Source: Micromonospora sp. PLK6-60
GTDB taxonomy: Bacteria > Actinomycetota > Actinomycetes > Mycobacteriales > Micromonosporaceae
Reading direction: 5' to 3'
NCBI RefSeq assembly: GCF_019890675.1
Contig: NZ_JAIOAA010000001.1
Coordinates: 124,001 to 188,000, forward strand
DNA: 64,000 nt
A program made the translations under genes and the position numbers. Of this stretch, positions 17,334 to 28,198 are shown piece by piece. Under the pieces are notes generated by a model that was not told where the DNA came from, ran no database searches, and saw only the letters and a list, made by a program, of their open reading frames with translations. The first letter of the stretch is position 1, and the number at the start of each line of letters is the position of its first letter.

Positions 17334-17479
17334 CGGCCGGCGGAATATCGATCGCCCCCGGTGACGTTTGGGCCTACCGTGATCGTCATGTTCGGCACCG
17401 TCGGCGTGGTACGCCCCGCAGGTCTGCACCTGCCGGGCGCCGCTGCGGTGTGCGCATGGCTGGCTGATACCCGAGGCTG

Positions 17480-17515
17480 ACCCTCCTCCCGTCCGGCAGA
17501 ACCATGGAGGAGGGT
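17480..17515 (+). promoter_or_regulatory. Perfect 10-bp inverted repeat in the EF-Tu paralogue leader
   Basis: ACCCTCCTCC (17480-17489) is exactly complementary to GGAGGAGGGT (17506-17515) across a 16-base loop. The right arm contains a Shine-Dalgarno-like GGAGGAGG. It sits in the 311-bp gap (17334-17644) ahead of the EF-Tu gene, which contains no gene I can support. A structured leader controlling the gene is plausible. Confidence 0.4.
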
Positions 17516-17580
17516 GGCCCGGTGTTCCGGCGCCGCCCTGGTGGGGCGCGCCGCGACGCGCGGTTCTGGCGCGGTTCATC

Positions 17581-17597
17581 GCGGGGTGGCACCCCGC
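17581..17597 (+). promoter_or_regulatory. Second leader hairpin with GGGTGGCACC
   Basis: GCGGGG and CCCCGC form a 6-bp stem around TGGCA, 48 bases before the EF-Tu start. The GGGTGGCACC string resembles the conserved T-box of tRNA-sensing leaders, but no stem I or specifier loop is visible upstream, so I label it only as a leader hairpin. Confidence 0.3.
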
Positions 17598-17644
17598 CCG
17601 CGTACGTCTTTCCGCCAGTTCGTTCTCGAAGGTGGAGTCTCATC

Positions 17645-18832
17645 ATGGCCAAGAGCCAGTTCGTGCGGGCCAAGCCGCACCTCAACATCGGCACGATGGG
17701 TCACGTCGACCACGGCAAGACGACCCTGACCGCCGCCATCACCAAGGTCCTCGCCGACCGGGACCCGGCCGCCAACCGGTTCGTCTCCTTCGACGGCATC
17801 GACCGGGCGCCGGAGGAGGTGGCCCGGGGCATCACAATCAACATCGCGCACGTCGAGTACGAGACCGCGACCCGGCACTACGCCCACGTGGACATGCCCG
17901 GCCACGCCGACTTCGTGAAGAACATGATCACGGGGGCGGCGCAGGTCGACGCCGCCATCCTGGTCGTCTCCGCGCTGGACGGGGCGATGCCGCAGACCCG
18001 TGAGCACGTGCTGCTCGCCCGGCGGGTCGGCGTGCCCTACCTGGTGGTGGCGATGAACAAGGCCGACGCGGTCGACGACCCGGAGCTGCTGGACCTGGTC
18101 GAGCTGGAGATCCGCGAGCTGGTGTCCGAGTACGGCTTCCCCGGCGACGAGGTGCCGGTCGTCCGGGTGTCGGCGCTGCGGGCCCTCGAAGGCGACCCGC
18201 GCTGGGTCGCCTCGGTGGTGGAGCTGCTCGACGCCGTCGACCGGTACGTGCCGGTGCCGCCGCGCAAGCTCGGTGAGCCGTTCCTGATGCCGATCGAGAA
18301 CGTGCTCACGATCTCCGGGCGGGGCACGGTGGTGACCGGCGCGGTCGAGCGGGGCACGCTGGGGGTCGGCGACCCGGTCGAGGTCGTCGGTCTCGGTCCG
18401 ACGCTGTCGACGGTCGCGACGGGGCTGGAGACCTTCGGCAAGTCGCTGGCGACCGCCGAGGCCGGGGACAACGCCGCCGTGCTGCTGCGCGGGGTCAAGC
18501 GTGACCAGGTGCAGCGCGGTCAGGTGGTGGCCCTGCCGGGCAGCGTCACCCCGCACCAGCGGTTCCGGGCCCGGCTGTACGCGCTGACCACCGCCGAGGG
18601 TGGGCGGCACACGCCCTTCTTCGCCAACTACCGGCCGCAGTTCTACTTCCGCACCACGGACGTGGTCGGATCGGTGGACCTCGGCGAGGTGACCATGGTC
18701 ATGCCCGGCGACACCGTCGACCTCACGGTGGCGCTCGGCAAGCCGGTCGCGATGGACGTCGGGCTCGGCTTCGCCGTCCGGGAGGGTGGCCGTACGGTGG
18801 CCGCCGGCACGGTGACCGAACTGCTCGACTGA
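17645..18832 (+). CDS. Divergent elongation factor Tu paralogue (EF-Tu3-like)
   Basis: A 395-residue EF-Tu with GHVDHGKT (P-loop), the switch II motif DMPGHADF where canonical EF-Tu has DCPGH, NKAD and the GGRHTPFF domain III motif. It is clearly diverged from canonical EF-Tu, for example [18 protein letters not shown] in switch I. The ATG at 17645 has GGTGGAG upstream; an in-frame ATG at 17504 would add 47 unrelated residues. No fusA/rpsL genes lie nearby, so this is an extra, unlinked paralogue such as the tuf3 genes of streptomycetes. Local Ala278 aligns with E. coli Gly275, where G275A gives resistance to the thiopeptide-like antibiotic GE2270A; the Gly257 and Ala375 equivalents are unchanged. 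A strong terminator follows. Confidence 0.9.
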   Translation: MAKSQFVRAKPHLNIGTMGHVDHGKTTLTAAITKVLADRDPAANRFVSFDGIDRAPEEVARGITINIAHVEYETATRHYAHVDMPGHADFVKNMITGAAQVDAAILVVSALDGAMPQTREHVLLARRVGVPYLVVAMNKADAVDDPELLDLVELEIRELVSEYGFPGDEVPVVRVSALRALEGDPRWVASVVELLDAVDRYVPVPPRKLGEPFLMPIENVLTISGRGTVVTGAVERGTLGVGDPVEVVGLGPTLSTVATGLETFGKSLATAEAGDNAAVLLRGVKRDQVQRGQVVALPGSVTPHQRFRARLYALTTAEGGRHTPFFANYRPQFYFRTTDVVGSVDLGEVTMVMPGDTVDLTVALGKPVAMDVGLGFAVREGGRTVAAGTVTELLD

Positions 18833-18836
18833 GCCA

Positions 18837-18873
18837 GGTGGCAGGGCTCCCGAGACCCGGGGGCCCTGCCACC
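18837..18873 (+). terminator. Strong hairpin terminator after the EF-Tu paralogue
   Basis: GGTGGCAGGG (18837-18846) pairs perfectly with CCCTGCCACC (18864-18873), starting five bases after the stop. A second hairpin (CGGTGGT at 18873-18879 with ACCACCG at 18886-18892) follows directly. Confidence 0.75.
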
Positions 18874-18997
18874 GGTGGTACTGGCACCACCGTGGACGCG
18901 GGAGCCAGCACCGCTGACCCGACGGCCCGCAAAGCGCATCGTTTCCTGCATCCGGTCCGTCGCGTCGTACGCGGCAGTGAGGAAGGCAGGGATCGCC

Positions 18998-19744
18998 ATG
19001 CCCACCACGGTCGACAATCCGCTGACCCCGCCCACCACCAGTGCCCCGGCCGGCCGGCGCCGCGTGTCGCGGCAACTGCGTTGGGCGGTGCCGCTGCTGC
19101 TGGTCGCGATCGCGTTCGTGGCGTACGCGCTGCCGCCCTACCTGACGCTGGACCCGAGCCAATCCCGGCTGCCGGTTCCGGAGGCCCACCCGCAGTACTA
19201 CCCGCTGCTGGTGGCGCACATCGTGTTCGGCTCGGTGGCCCTGCTCGCTGGCAGCTTCCAGGTCTGGCCGTGGTTCCGCCGCCGCTACCCGGTCGCGCAC
19301 CGGTGGCTGGGCCGGGCGTACCTCTTCGGCGGGGTCTTCCCGGCGGGCATCGCCGTGCTGGGCGTCGCGCCGCTGAGCAGTACCGGCTTCGTCTCGCAGG
19401 TCGGCAACACGATGCTGGCGGTGCTCTGGCTGGCCACCTCCGTCGCCGGATACCGGATGGCGCGGCAGCGCCGCTTCGCCGAGCACCGCCGGTGGATGAT
19501 TCGCAGCTTCGCGCTGACCCTGTCGATCGTGCTCAACCGGCTGTGGGTCGTGCTCTTCGTCGTCCTGCTCCTGCCCCAGGTCGACACCACCTACGGCGGC
19601 GACCAGGACGCCATGATCCGGGCGGCGGCCGGCGCCAGCGTCTGGCTGAGCTGGGTGGTCAACCTGCTGGTCGTCCAGTGGTGGCTGGAGCGCGGCGACT
19701 CCCGCGCCCGGGCCCGCCGCGCCGGCCGTCGCGCGCCGGCCTGA
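18998..19744 (+). CDS. DUF2306 family membrane protein
   Basis: A 248-residue integral membrane protein. The ATG at 18998 follows GGAAGGCAGGG. After a Pro/Thr-rich cytoplasmic start there are about six to seven hydrophobic helices. HRWLGRAYLFGG and EHRRWMIRSFALT are the characteristic His/Arg-rich motifs of DUF2306. The function of the family is not established. It is isolated from EF-Tu by terminators and ends nine bases from the convergent neighbour. Confidence 0.75.
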   Translation: MPTTVDNPLTPPTTSAPAGRRRVSRQLRWAVPLLLVAIAFVAYALPPYLTLDPSQSRLPVPEAHPQYYPLLVAHIVFGSVALLAGSFQVWPWFRRRYPVAHRWLGRAYLFGGVFPAGIAVLGVAPLSSTGFVSQVGNTMLAVLWLATSVAGYRMARQRRFAEHRRWMIRSFALTLSIVLNRLWVVLFVVLLLPQVDTTYGGDQDAMIRAAAGASVWLSWVVNLLVVQWWLERGDSRARARRAGRRAPA

Positions 19745-19753
19745 CGGCAGCCG

Positions 19754-20278
19754 CTAGGGCAGGGTCGCGTCGGCGTCGTACGCATTCGCCAGCGGCAGCG
19801 GCTGGCCCAACTCCCGTCGCAGTTGGTTGACCAGCCCGCGTTCCAGGTCCCAGAAGACAAGCAGCTTGTCGGGTAGCGTCGGGTCGCGGTCGGCGGCGGC
19901 CACCGCGATCCGGCGGGCGGCCCGGGACACCAGGTGGGCCTGGTTGACGGTCTCCTGTTCCGCCGCGACGAGTTGCAGCGCGGTGTAGCTGGTCTCCAGG
20001 GCCTCGCGGACCTCGTGTCCCCTCCCGCTGAACGCCGGCCGCGGGCGGGAGCCGCCGTCACGGATGACCGAGATCTCCGGCGCGTGCGACGTGACGTAGG
20101 CGATGTAGGCGCGCAGGGCGGTCAGGTGACCGGTGTACGCCGTCCGTTTGACCTCCGCGGTCCGCCGGTCCTGTTCCTGTCTCAGTGCCCGCTCCTGCAC
20201 CCGTCCGGTCATCGTCGTGCCCAGCCAGACGCCGAGCAGCGCGCTGATCGGGCCGGCCAGGGCGATCACGAGATTCAT
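19754..20278 (-). CDS. Hypothetical protein with one N-terminal membrane helix
   Basis: A 174-residue protein whose first 25 residues form a hydrophobic helix (LVIALAGPISALLGVWLG). The rest is a charged, mostly helical cytoplasmic domain beginning with a probable coiled coil rich in Arg/Glu/Gln. I do not recognise the family. No strong ribosome binding site is visible before ATG 20278. It may be co-transcribed with the SMR gene upstream across a 216-bp gap, but nothing links their functions. Confidence 0.6.
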   Translation of the reverse strand: MNLVIALAGPISALLGVWLGTTMTGRVQERALRQEQDRRTAEVKRTAYTGHLTALRAYIAYVTSHAPEISVIRDGGSRPRPAFSGRGHEVREALETSYTALQLVAAEQETVNQAHLVSRAARRIAVAAADRDPTLPDKLLVFWDLERGLVNQLRRELGQPLPLANAYDADATLP

Positions 20279-20454
20279 CCGTCCAGGGTGCTGGCTCGGC
20301 GCAACCGCTAGGGATGATGGGCACGAACGTTCCCGGTGGTGGGCAGCAAGGCGTTGCGCGCCTGGCCGCCATGCCGGCCGCGATGTGCGGCGTGTCGGGC
20401 TCTTCCCGCGCCGGGTGGCCGCGACCTGCCGCATGCCGCGCCTTCGTGCCCCGC

Positions 20455-20473
20455 CCGCCGCGACGTGCGGCGG
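20455..20473 (-). terminator. Possible short terminator after the SMR gene
   Basis: CCGCCGC and GCGGCGG form a 7-bp stem with a 5-base loop, 21 bases beyond the SMR stop on the minus strand. In DNA of this base composition such stems also arise by chance. Confidence 0.35.
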
Positions 20474-20494
20474 ATGGGGGTGCCGTTCGGCCGG

Positions 20495-20815
20495 TCAGTG
20501 CGCGCCGCCGAGGTTGAGCACGACCACCCCGGCGATCACCAGCCCCACCCCGACCAGCTTGGTCACGCTCAGCGGCTCGCCGAGGAAGACCGCGCCGACG
20601 GCCACGATGGCGGCGGTGCCGAGCCCGGACCACATCGCGTACGCCACCCCGACCGGGATGTCGCGCACCACCACGGCGAGCAGCCCGAAGGCCGCCAGGT
20701 AGGACACCACCACGCCGAGCGTCGGCCAGAGCCGGGTGAAACCGTCGGTCGCCTTGAGCAGGCTGGTCCCGAACACCTCGGCCGCGATCGCGAGCAGCAG
20801 GAAGACGTACGCCAT
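20495..20815 (-). CDS. Small multidrug resistance (SMR) efflux protein
   Basis: A 106-residue protein with four membrane helices, the standard SMR size. The essential Glu of SMR transporters is present in AAEVFGTSLLK, followed by GFTRLWPT and WSGLGTA, the family signatures. The AEVxGTxxLK pattern is nearer the drug-exporting Qac/EmrE branch than the guanidinium Gdx branch. It should act as a proton-coupled dimer exporting cationic compounds. GGAGG lies eight bases before the ATG at 20815. It is divergent from the hypothetical gene at 20859. Confidence 0.9.
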   Translation of the reverse strand: MAYVFLLLAIAAEVFGTSLLKATDGFTRLWPTLGVVVSYLAAFGLLAVVVRDIPVGVAYAMWSGLGTAAIVAVGAVFLGEPLSVTKLVGVGLVIAGVVVLNLGGAH

Positions 20816-20858
20816 GCGATGATCCTCCCCCGACGGGTCGCGGTGGGGGGAGAGCGAC

Positions 20859-21449
20859 GTGGGTACGGACATCGACGGCGGGGTGGAGATCCGGCCGGGT
20901 GGACCCGGTGCGCCGTGGGAGCTGGCCGACCTCGACCTGGCCGCGCTGCCCCGCCACTACGACGCCTTCGGCCTGCTGTTCGGGGTGTGCAACTTCGCGG
21001 GTTTCGCACCCGTGGCCGCCGGGCGGGGCCTGCCGCCGGACGCCAGCGCCGGGCTCCTCGACCGTCAGCTCGACGCGGAGGCGCACGACCACAGCTGGGT
21101 GGGCTGGTCGGAGCTGGCCGGTATCGACTGGCGGGCGCGGGCGCCGCGGGTGGACGACCGGATTCACGAGTATCAACTCACCGGCGACGGGCCGCGCCGC
21201 ACGGGTAAGGCAAGTCGGAGCATGGCCTGGCACGAGGCGGCCGGCGCGGACGCCGATCCCCGGGGCAGCAGCTATCCGGAGGGCACCGAGTGGCGCTCGG
21301 GCGGGCGGCTGTGGCGGGTGGAACGGCTGTCCCATGGCGACGTGCTGCGCGCCGACCCGGATCTGCGCGCCCTGCTCGACGGGATGCGCGCGTTGGCCGC
21401 GCGGCACGGCGACGACAACGTACGCCTCGTCGTGTGGTTCGACAGCTGA
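20859..21449 (+). CDS. Conserved-looking hypothetical protein
   Basis: A 196-residue acidic soluble protein starting at GTG 20859 with GGGGAG six bases upstream. It has no signal peptide or membrane segment. The middle is tryptophan- and aspartate-rich (HDHSWVGWSELAGIDW). I do not recognise the family. It is divergent from the SMR gene and converges on the phosphotransferase gene with 13 bases between stops. Confidence 0.6.
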   Translation: MGTDIDGGVEIRPGGPGAPWELADLDLAALPRHYDAFGLLFGVCNFAGFAPVAAGRGLPPDASAGLLDRQLDAEAHDHSWVGWSELAGIDWRARAPRVDDRIHEYQLTGDGPRRTGKASRSMAWHEAAGADADPRGSSYPEGTEWRSGGRLWRVERLSHGDVLRADPDLRALLDGMRALAARHGDDNVRLVVWFDS

Positions 21450-21462
21450 CCGGCGGGCCCGC

Positions 21463-22434
21463 TCAGGTGAGGTAGCCGCGCAGGAAGCCGAAGGCGGCGG
21501 TGCTGTCCTGGCCGTCGCCGTGCGGGCGGCGGAAGTCGGCGACGAAGGCGGCGATGTCGGCGACCGTCCAGCGCAGCCGGTACAGGGCGAGGGCGTCCGG
21601 GTCGACCGGTCGGCCGGTGGCGGCGGTGTAGCCGGCCAGCGCCTCCGCGCCGCCGTCGTCGGCCAGGAACCACAGGTCCCGCTCGGGCGGGCCGAGGCGG
21701 ACCGTGTCCCAGTCGACCAGCCGCAGCCCGGCGGTGGTGCGCATCAGGTTGCCCGGGTGCGGTTCGCCGTGGGTGACCACCCGGTCGGCGCCGGCGGCGG
21801 TCACCCGGGCGACCAGCCGGTCGACCTCGGCGAGCAGGCCGGCGACGGGTGCGGCCCGGTCGGCGAGCAGCCGGCGGGTGGGCTCGGCGAACGGGCCGCC
21901 GGTCCACGGCCGGTCGAGGTCGCGCAGCGCGGCGTCGAGCCCGCCCCGGCCGGGCACGGCCAGGTCGGCGCGGTCGACGGTGCCGGCCACGGCCGGGGTG
22001 GCCGCGTGCAGCCGGGCCAGCAGCTCCAGCACCTCGGGCACGTCCTGCGGCCGGTGCGGGCCGAACCGGCCGGCGGCGCCGTCGACGGCCGGGAAGACGG
22101 AGATCGCGTAGCGGGCGTCCAGGCGGCGCAGCGGCTCCCCCGCCAGCCCGGGCACCGGGGCGACGACGAACTCCAGCCCGGCGTCGCGGTGCAGCGCCAC
22201 CGCGGTCGCCAGGGCGCGGCCCAGCGCGGCGCAGACCGCGTCGGCCGGCTCCGGGTCCACCGCCAGGTCGTCGACCGTGACGAACCAGCACCGTCCGTCG
22301 TGGTCGGTCACGCGCCAGTGGTACGCCCCGAAGCCGACCGGCAGGTACGTCGACGCGCGCACCCGCAGGCCCCACCCGTCGGCCAGCGCGGCGGCGAGCG
22401 CGGCGTCGTCCAGTCCTTTTGGCATGTCCTGCAC
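21463..22434 (-). CDS. Aminoglycoside phosphotransferase (APH)-fold kinase
   Basis: A 323-residue protein of the APH/choline-kinase fold. The catalytic loop reads THGEPHPGN, with Glu where classical APH enzymes have Asp, and VDWDT supplies the metal-binding Asp, as in a common actinobacterial subgroup. The start is a GTG at 22434, or an ATG at 22425 with AGGA directly before it. It lies 50 bases downstream of the chain length factor gene in the same direction and could be the last gene of the polyketide operon, but its substrate (drug or metabolite) is not evident. Confidence 0.75.
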   Translation of the reverse strand: MQDMPKGLDDAALAAALADGWGLRVRASTYLPVGFGAYHWRVTDHDGRCWFVTVDDLAVDPEPADAVCAALGRALATAVALHRDAGLEFVVAPVPGLAGEPLRRLDARYAISVFPAVDGAAGRFGPHRPQDVPEVLELLARLHAATPAVAGTVDRADLAVPGRGGLDAALRDLDRPWTGGPFAEPTRRLLADRAAPVAGLLAEVDRLVARVTAAGADRVVTHGEPHPGNLMRTTAGLRLVDWDTVRLGPPERDLWFLADDGGAEALAGYTAATGRPVDPDALALYRLRWTVADIAAFVADFRRPHGDGQDSTAAFGFLRGYLT

Positions 22435-22484
22435 GGTGGCCGATCATGCCACCGTCCGCTCCCGGCGGGACAGCGAATTTCGGC

Positions 22485-23744
22485 TCACCCGTCGGCCGAC
22501 TCGGGTGACCGGCGGGGCGCCGGGGCGGCGCCGCGTACCACCAGGGCGCTGTTGAACCCGTCGAAGCCGCGCGCGCCGATCAACGCGACCCGGGACCGGG
22601 GACGGCGGTGCTCGCGCAGGAAGTCCAGCTCGCAGCCGTCGGCCGGGTCCTGCGGCCCGGCGGAGGCGGGCAGGGTGTCGTGGGCGAAGGCGAGCAGCGC
22701 GGTGGCCACGTCCAGCGCGGAGCCGCCCTGGTGGGCCCGGCCGGTCAGCGGCTTGTGGGTGGTCACCGGGGGCGGGCGGTCGCCGAAGACCGTCCGCAGC
22801 GCCGCCGCCTCGGCCCGGTCGTGCGCGGGCACCCCCAGCGCGTCGGGGAGCACCACGTCCACGTCGTCGGGCCGTACCGCGGCCCGGTCCAGGGCCTGGC
22901 GCAGCGCCCGGGCGTAATGGGCCGGTTCGGCGCGGTCCGGGTCGGTGGGCGCCCCGTCGTGGGTGGCCGCCCAGCCGGTCACCTCGCCATAGATCCGCGC
23001 CCCCCGGGACAGCGCGTGGTCGAGTTCCTCCACCACGAAGACCGCCCCGCCCTCGGCGGGCACGTAGCCGGCCGCCGCCCGGTCGAACGGCCGGTACGCC
23101 CGCCGCGGGTCGGCCACGTCGCTGAGCAGCCCCGAGCGCAGTTGGCAGGCCAGCGCGTACGGGCTCAGCGGGCACTCGGTGGCCCCGGCGATCACCACCG
23201 GGGTGCCCCGGCGGATGGTGCGGGCGGCGTGGGCCAGGCTGTCCAGCCCGCCCGCGGACTCGGCGACCAGCACCCCGCACGGCCCCTTGAACTGGTGGTG
23301 GATGGAGAGCTGCCCGACGCTCGCCGCGTAGAACCAGGCGATCGACTGGTACGCCCCGACGGAGCGCGACGGGCCGCCCCAGAGCCGTTGCAGCTCGCGC
23401 TGCCCGAACAGGTTGCCGCCGGACGAACTGGCCAGCGTCACCGCGTAGCCGTACGGGTCGGGGGACACCTCGGGCAGCCCGGCGTCGGCCAGGGCCAGCC
23501 GGGTCGCGGCGAAGCCCAGGTGGGTCCACCGGTCGGTCTGCACCAGCCGGCGCTGGTCGGCCCAGTCCCGGGCCGTGAAGCCGGGCACCTCGCCGGCCAG
23601 CCGGGTCGGGTAGCCGGCCGGGTCGAACAGGCTGATCGGGCCGAGCCGGCGCGCGCCGGTGGTCACCGTGGCCCAGTGCGCGTCCGCGCCGACGCCGCTC
23701 GGCGCGACCACGCCGATCCCGGTGACCACCGCCCGCCCGCTCAC
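22485..23744 (-). CDS. Chain length factor (KS-beta) of a type II polyketide synthase
   Basis: A 419-residue ketosynthase homologue that partners KS-alpha and sets polyketide length. At the active-site position of KS the sequence is VAESAGG, so Cys is replaced by Ser163; most chain length factors have Gln there (AEQAGG). The surrounding fold motifs ([28 protein letters not shown]) are intact. The GTG start at 23744 overlaps the stop of a 24-codon mini-ORF (GTGA), and that mini-ORF in turn overlaps the KS-alpha stop. The gene order KS-alpha then CLF is standard. Confidence 0.92.
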   Translation of the reverse strand: MSGRAVVTGIGVVAPSGVGADAHWATVTTGARRLGPISLFDPAGYPTRLAGEVPGFTARDWADQRRLVQTDRWTHLGFAATRLALADAGLPEVSPDPYGYAVTLASSSGGNLFGQRELQRLWGGPSRSVGAYQSIAWFYAASVGQLSIHHQFKGPCGVLVAESAGGLDSLAHAARTIRRGTPVVIAGATECPLSPYALACQLRSGLLSDVADPRRAYRPFDRAAAGYVPAEGGAVFVVEELDHALSRGARIYGEVTGWAATHDGAPTDPDRAEPAHYARALRQALDRAAVRPDDVDVVLPDALGVPAHDRAEAAALRTVFGDRPPPVTTHKPLTGRAHQGGSALDVATALLAFAHDTLPASAGPQDPADGCELDFLREHRRPRSRVALIGARGFDGFNSALVVRGAAPAPRRSPESADG

Positions 23745-23815
23745 CCGGCCACCGCCGTCCGGTGACCGGTCCGGATCGGCGGCGTCCGGCGGGCGGCCGG
23801 GATCCCCGCGCTCAT
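23741..23815 (-). CDS. 24-codon mini-ORF bridging KS-alpha and CLF
   Basis: An ATG overlapping the KS-alpha stop (ATGA at 23812-23815) opens a frame that ends in a TGA overlapping the CLF start (GTGA at 23741-23744). It would encode an Arg-rich peptide (begins [16 protein letters not shown]). It may act purely as a translational bridge that couples CLF to KS-alpha across 67 bases, since CLF has no good ribosome binding site of its own. A functional peptide is less likely. Confidence 0.35.
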   Translation of the reverse strand: MSAGIPAARRTPPIRTGHRTAVAG

Positions 23816-25082
23816 CCGGCCACCGCCGGGGCGAGCCGGCGGAACAGCATCGCCGACTGGAAGCCGCCGAAGCCGCTGCCCACCGAGAGCGCCACGTCCA
23901 CCGGCAGCTCCCGGGCCTCGTTGGGCACGTAGTCCAGGTCGCACTCCGGGTCGCGGGTGGTCCAGTTGGCCGTCGGCGGGACCACCCCGAACTCGATCGC
24001 CAGGGCGCAGGCGGCCATCTCGATCGAGCCGATCGCGCCGAGGGAGTGGCCCACCATGGACTTGATCGAGCTGACCGGCACCCGGTACGCGGCGTCGCCG
24101 AGGGCCCGCTTGAAGGCGGCGGTCTCGTGCCGGTCGTTCTGCCGGGTGCCGGAGCCGTGCGCGCTGATGTAGGAGACCTGCTCCGGGCGGAGCCGGGCCT
24201 GCCGCATCGCCGCGCCGATCGCCAGCCCCATCTCCACCCCGTCCGGGCGCAGCCCGGTCATGTGGAAGCCGTTGCTGCGGCTGGCGTACCCGGCGACCTC
24301 GCAGTAGACGTGCGCGCCGCGGCGGCGGGCGTGCCCGTACTCCTCCAGCACCAGCACGGCCGCGCCCTCGGCGAGGACGAAGCCGTGCCGGTCGGCGTCG
24401 AACGGCCGGGAGGCGTGCGCCGGGTCGTCGTTGTCCGGGCTGGTGGCGCCGATCGCGTCGAACGAGGCGACGGTGACCGGGGAGATCGGCGAGTCGGCCG
24501 CCCCGGCGACCACGATGTCGGCCTCACCGTCGGCGACCAACTGGTGGGCGTACCCGATGGCGTCGATGCCGGAGGTGCAGCCGGTGGAGATGACCTGCGC
24601 GGGACCGTGCAGGCCGTGCCGGGCGGCCACGTCGGCGGCCAGGCTGCTGGGCATCAGCGCCTGATACAGGTACGGGCCGCCGAGGCGGTGGTCGACCAGC
24701 CAGTGCCGGCCGGAGTCGCTGACCCGGACGTACTCCTGTTCCAGGGCCATGGTGCCGCCGACGGCGGTGCCCAGCACCACCCCGGTCCGCTCCCGGTCGG
24801 CGTCGGCCAGTTCCAGGCCGCTGTCGGCGAGCGCCTCGCCGGCGCAGGCGAGCGCGAACTGCACGTACCGGTCGGCGCGCTGCCGCTCGGCGAGGGTCAG
24901 CCCGGCGGCGTCGGGGTCGAAGTCGCACTCGGCGGCGATCTGCGAGCGGAACGGCGACGGGTCGAAGAAGCTGATCCGCCGGGTCGCCGTACGGCCCTCG
25001 GTGATGGTCTTCCAGAACCGGTCCCGGGTGGCGCCGCCGGGGGCGACCACCCCGATGCCGGTCACCACCGTGCGGCGCCCGG

Positions 25083-25086
<4 letters not shown>
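23812..25086 (-). CDS. Ketosynthase alpha (KS-alpha) of a type II polyketide synthase
   Basis: A 424-residue condensing enzyme. The catalytic Cys170 is in STGCTSGID, the two His are in SAHGSGT and VGHSLGAIG, and SSIKSMVGH supplies Lys, so the active site is complete. With the chain length factor and the ACP of the upstream fusion gene it forms a minimal aromatic polyketide synthase. Neighbouring cupin, cyclase and TcmI-like genes match the layout of whiE-type spore-pigment clusters. The ATG at 25086 overlaps the cupin stop (ATGA). Confidence 0.95.

Positions 25087-28194
<3,108 letters not shown>

Positions 28195-28198
<4 letters not shown>

Noticed and set aside
17581..17597. T-box riboswitch upstream of the EF-Tu paralogue
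   Set aside because: Only the GGGTGGCACC string matches; there is no stem I, specifier loop or AGTA motif upstream, and the gene is not a tRNA-related enzyme. Kept only as a hairpin.
17504..17644. N-terminal extension of EF-Tu from the ATG at 17504
   Set aside because: The 47 extra residues are Arg-rich and unlike any EF-Tu, and a good ribosome binding site precedes ATG 17645. The ATG lies in the loop and arm of a leader hairpin.
20336..20494. Coding sequence in the gap between the SMR gene and the 19754 gene
   Set aside because: Open frames there are short, Arg/Ala-rich and lack ribosome binding sites; nothing else supports a gene.
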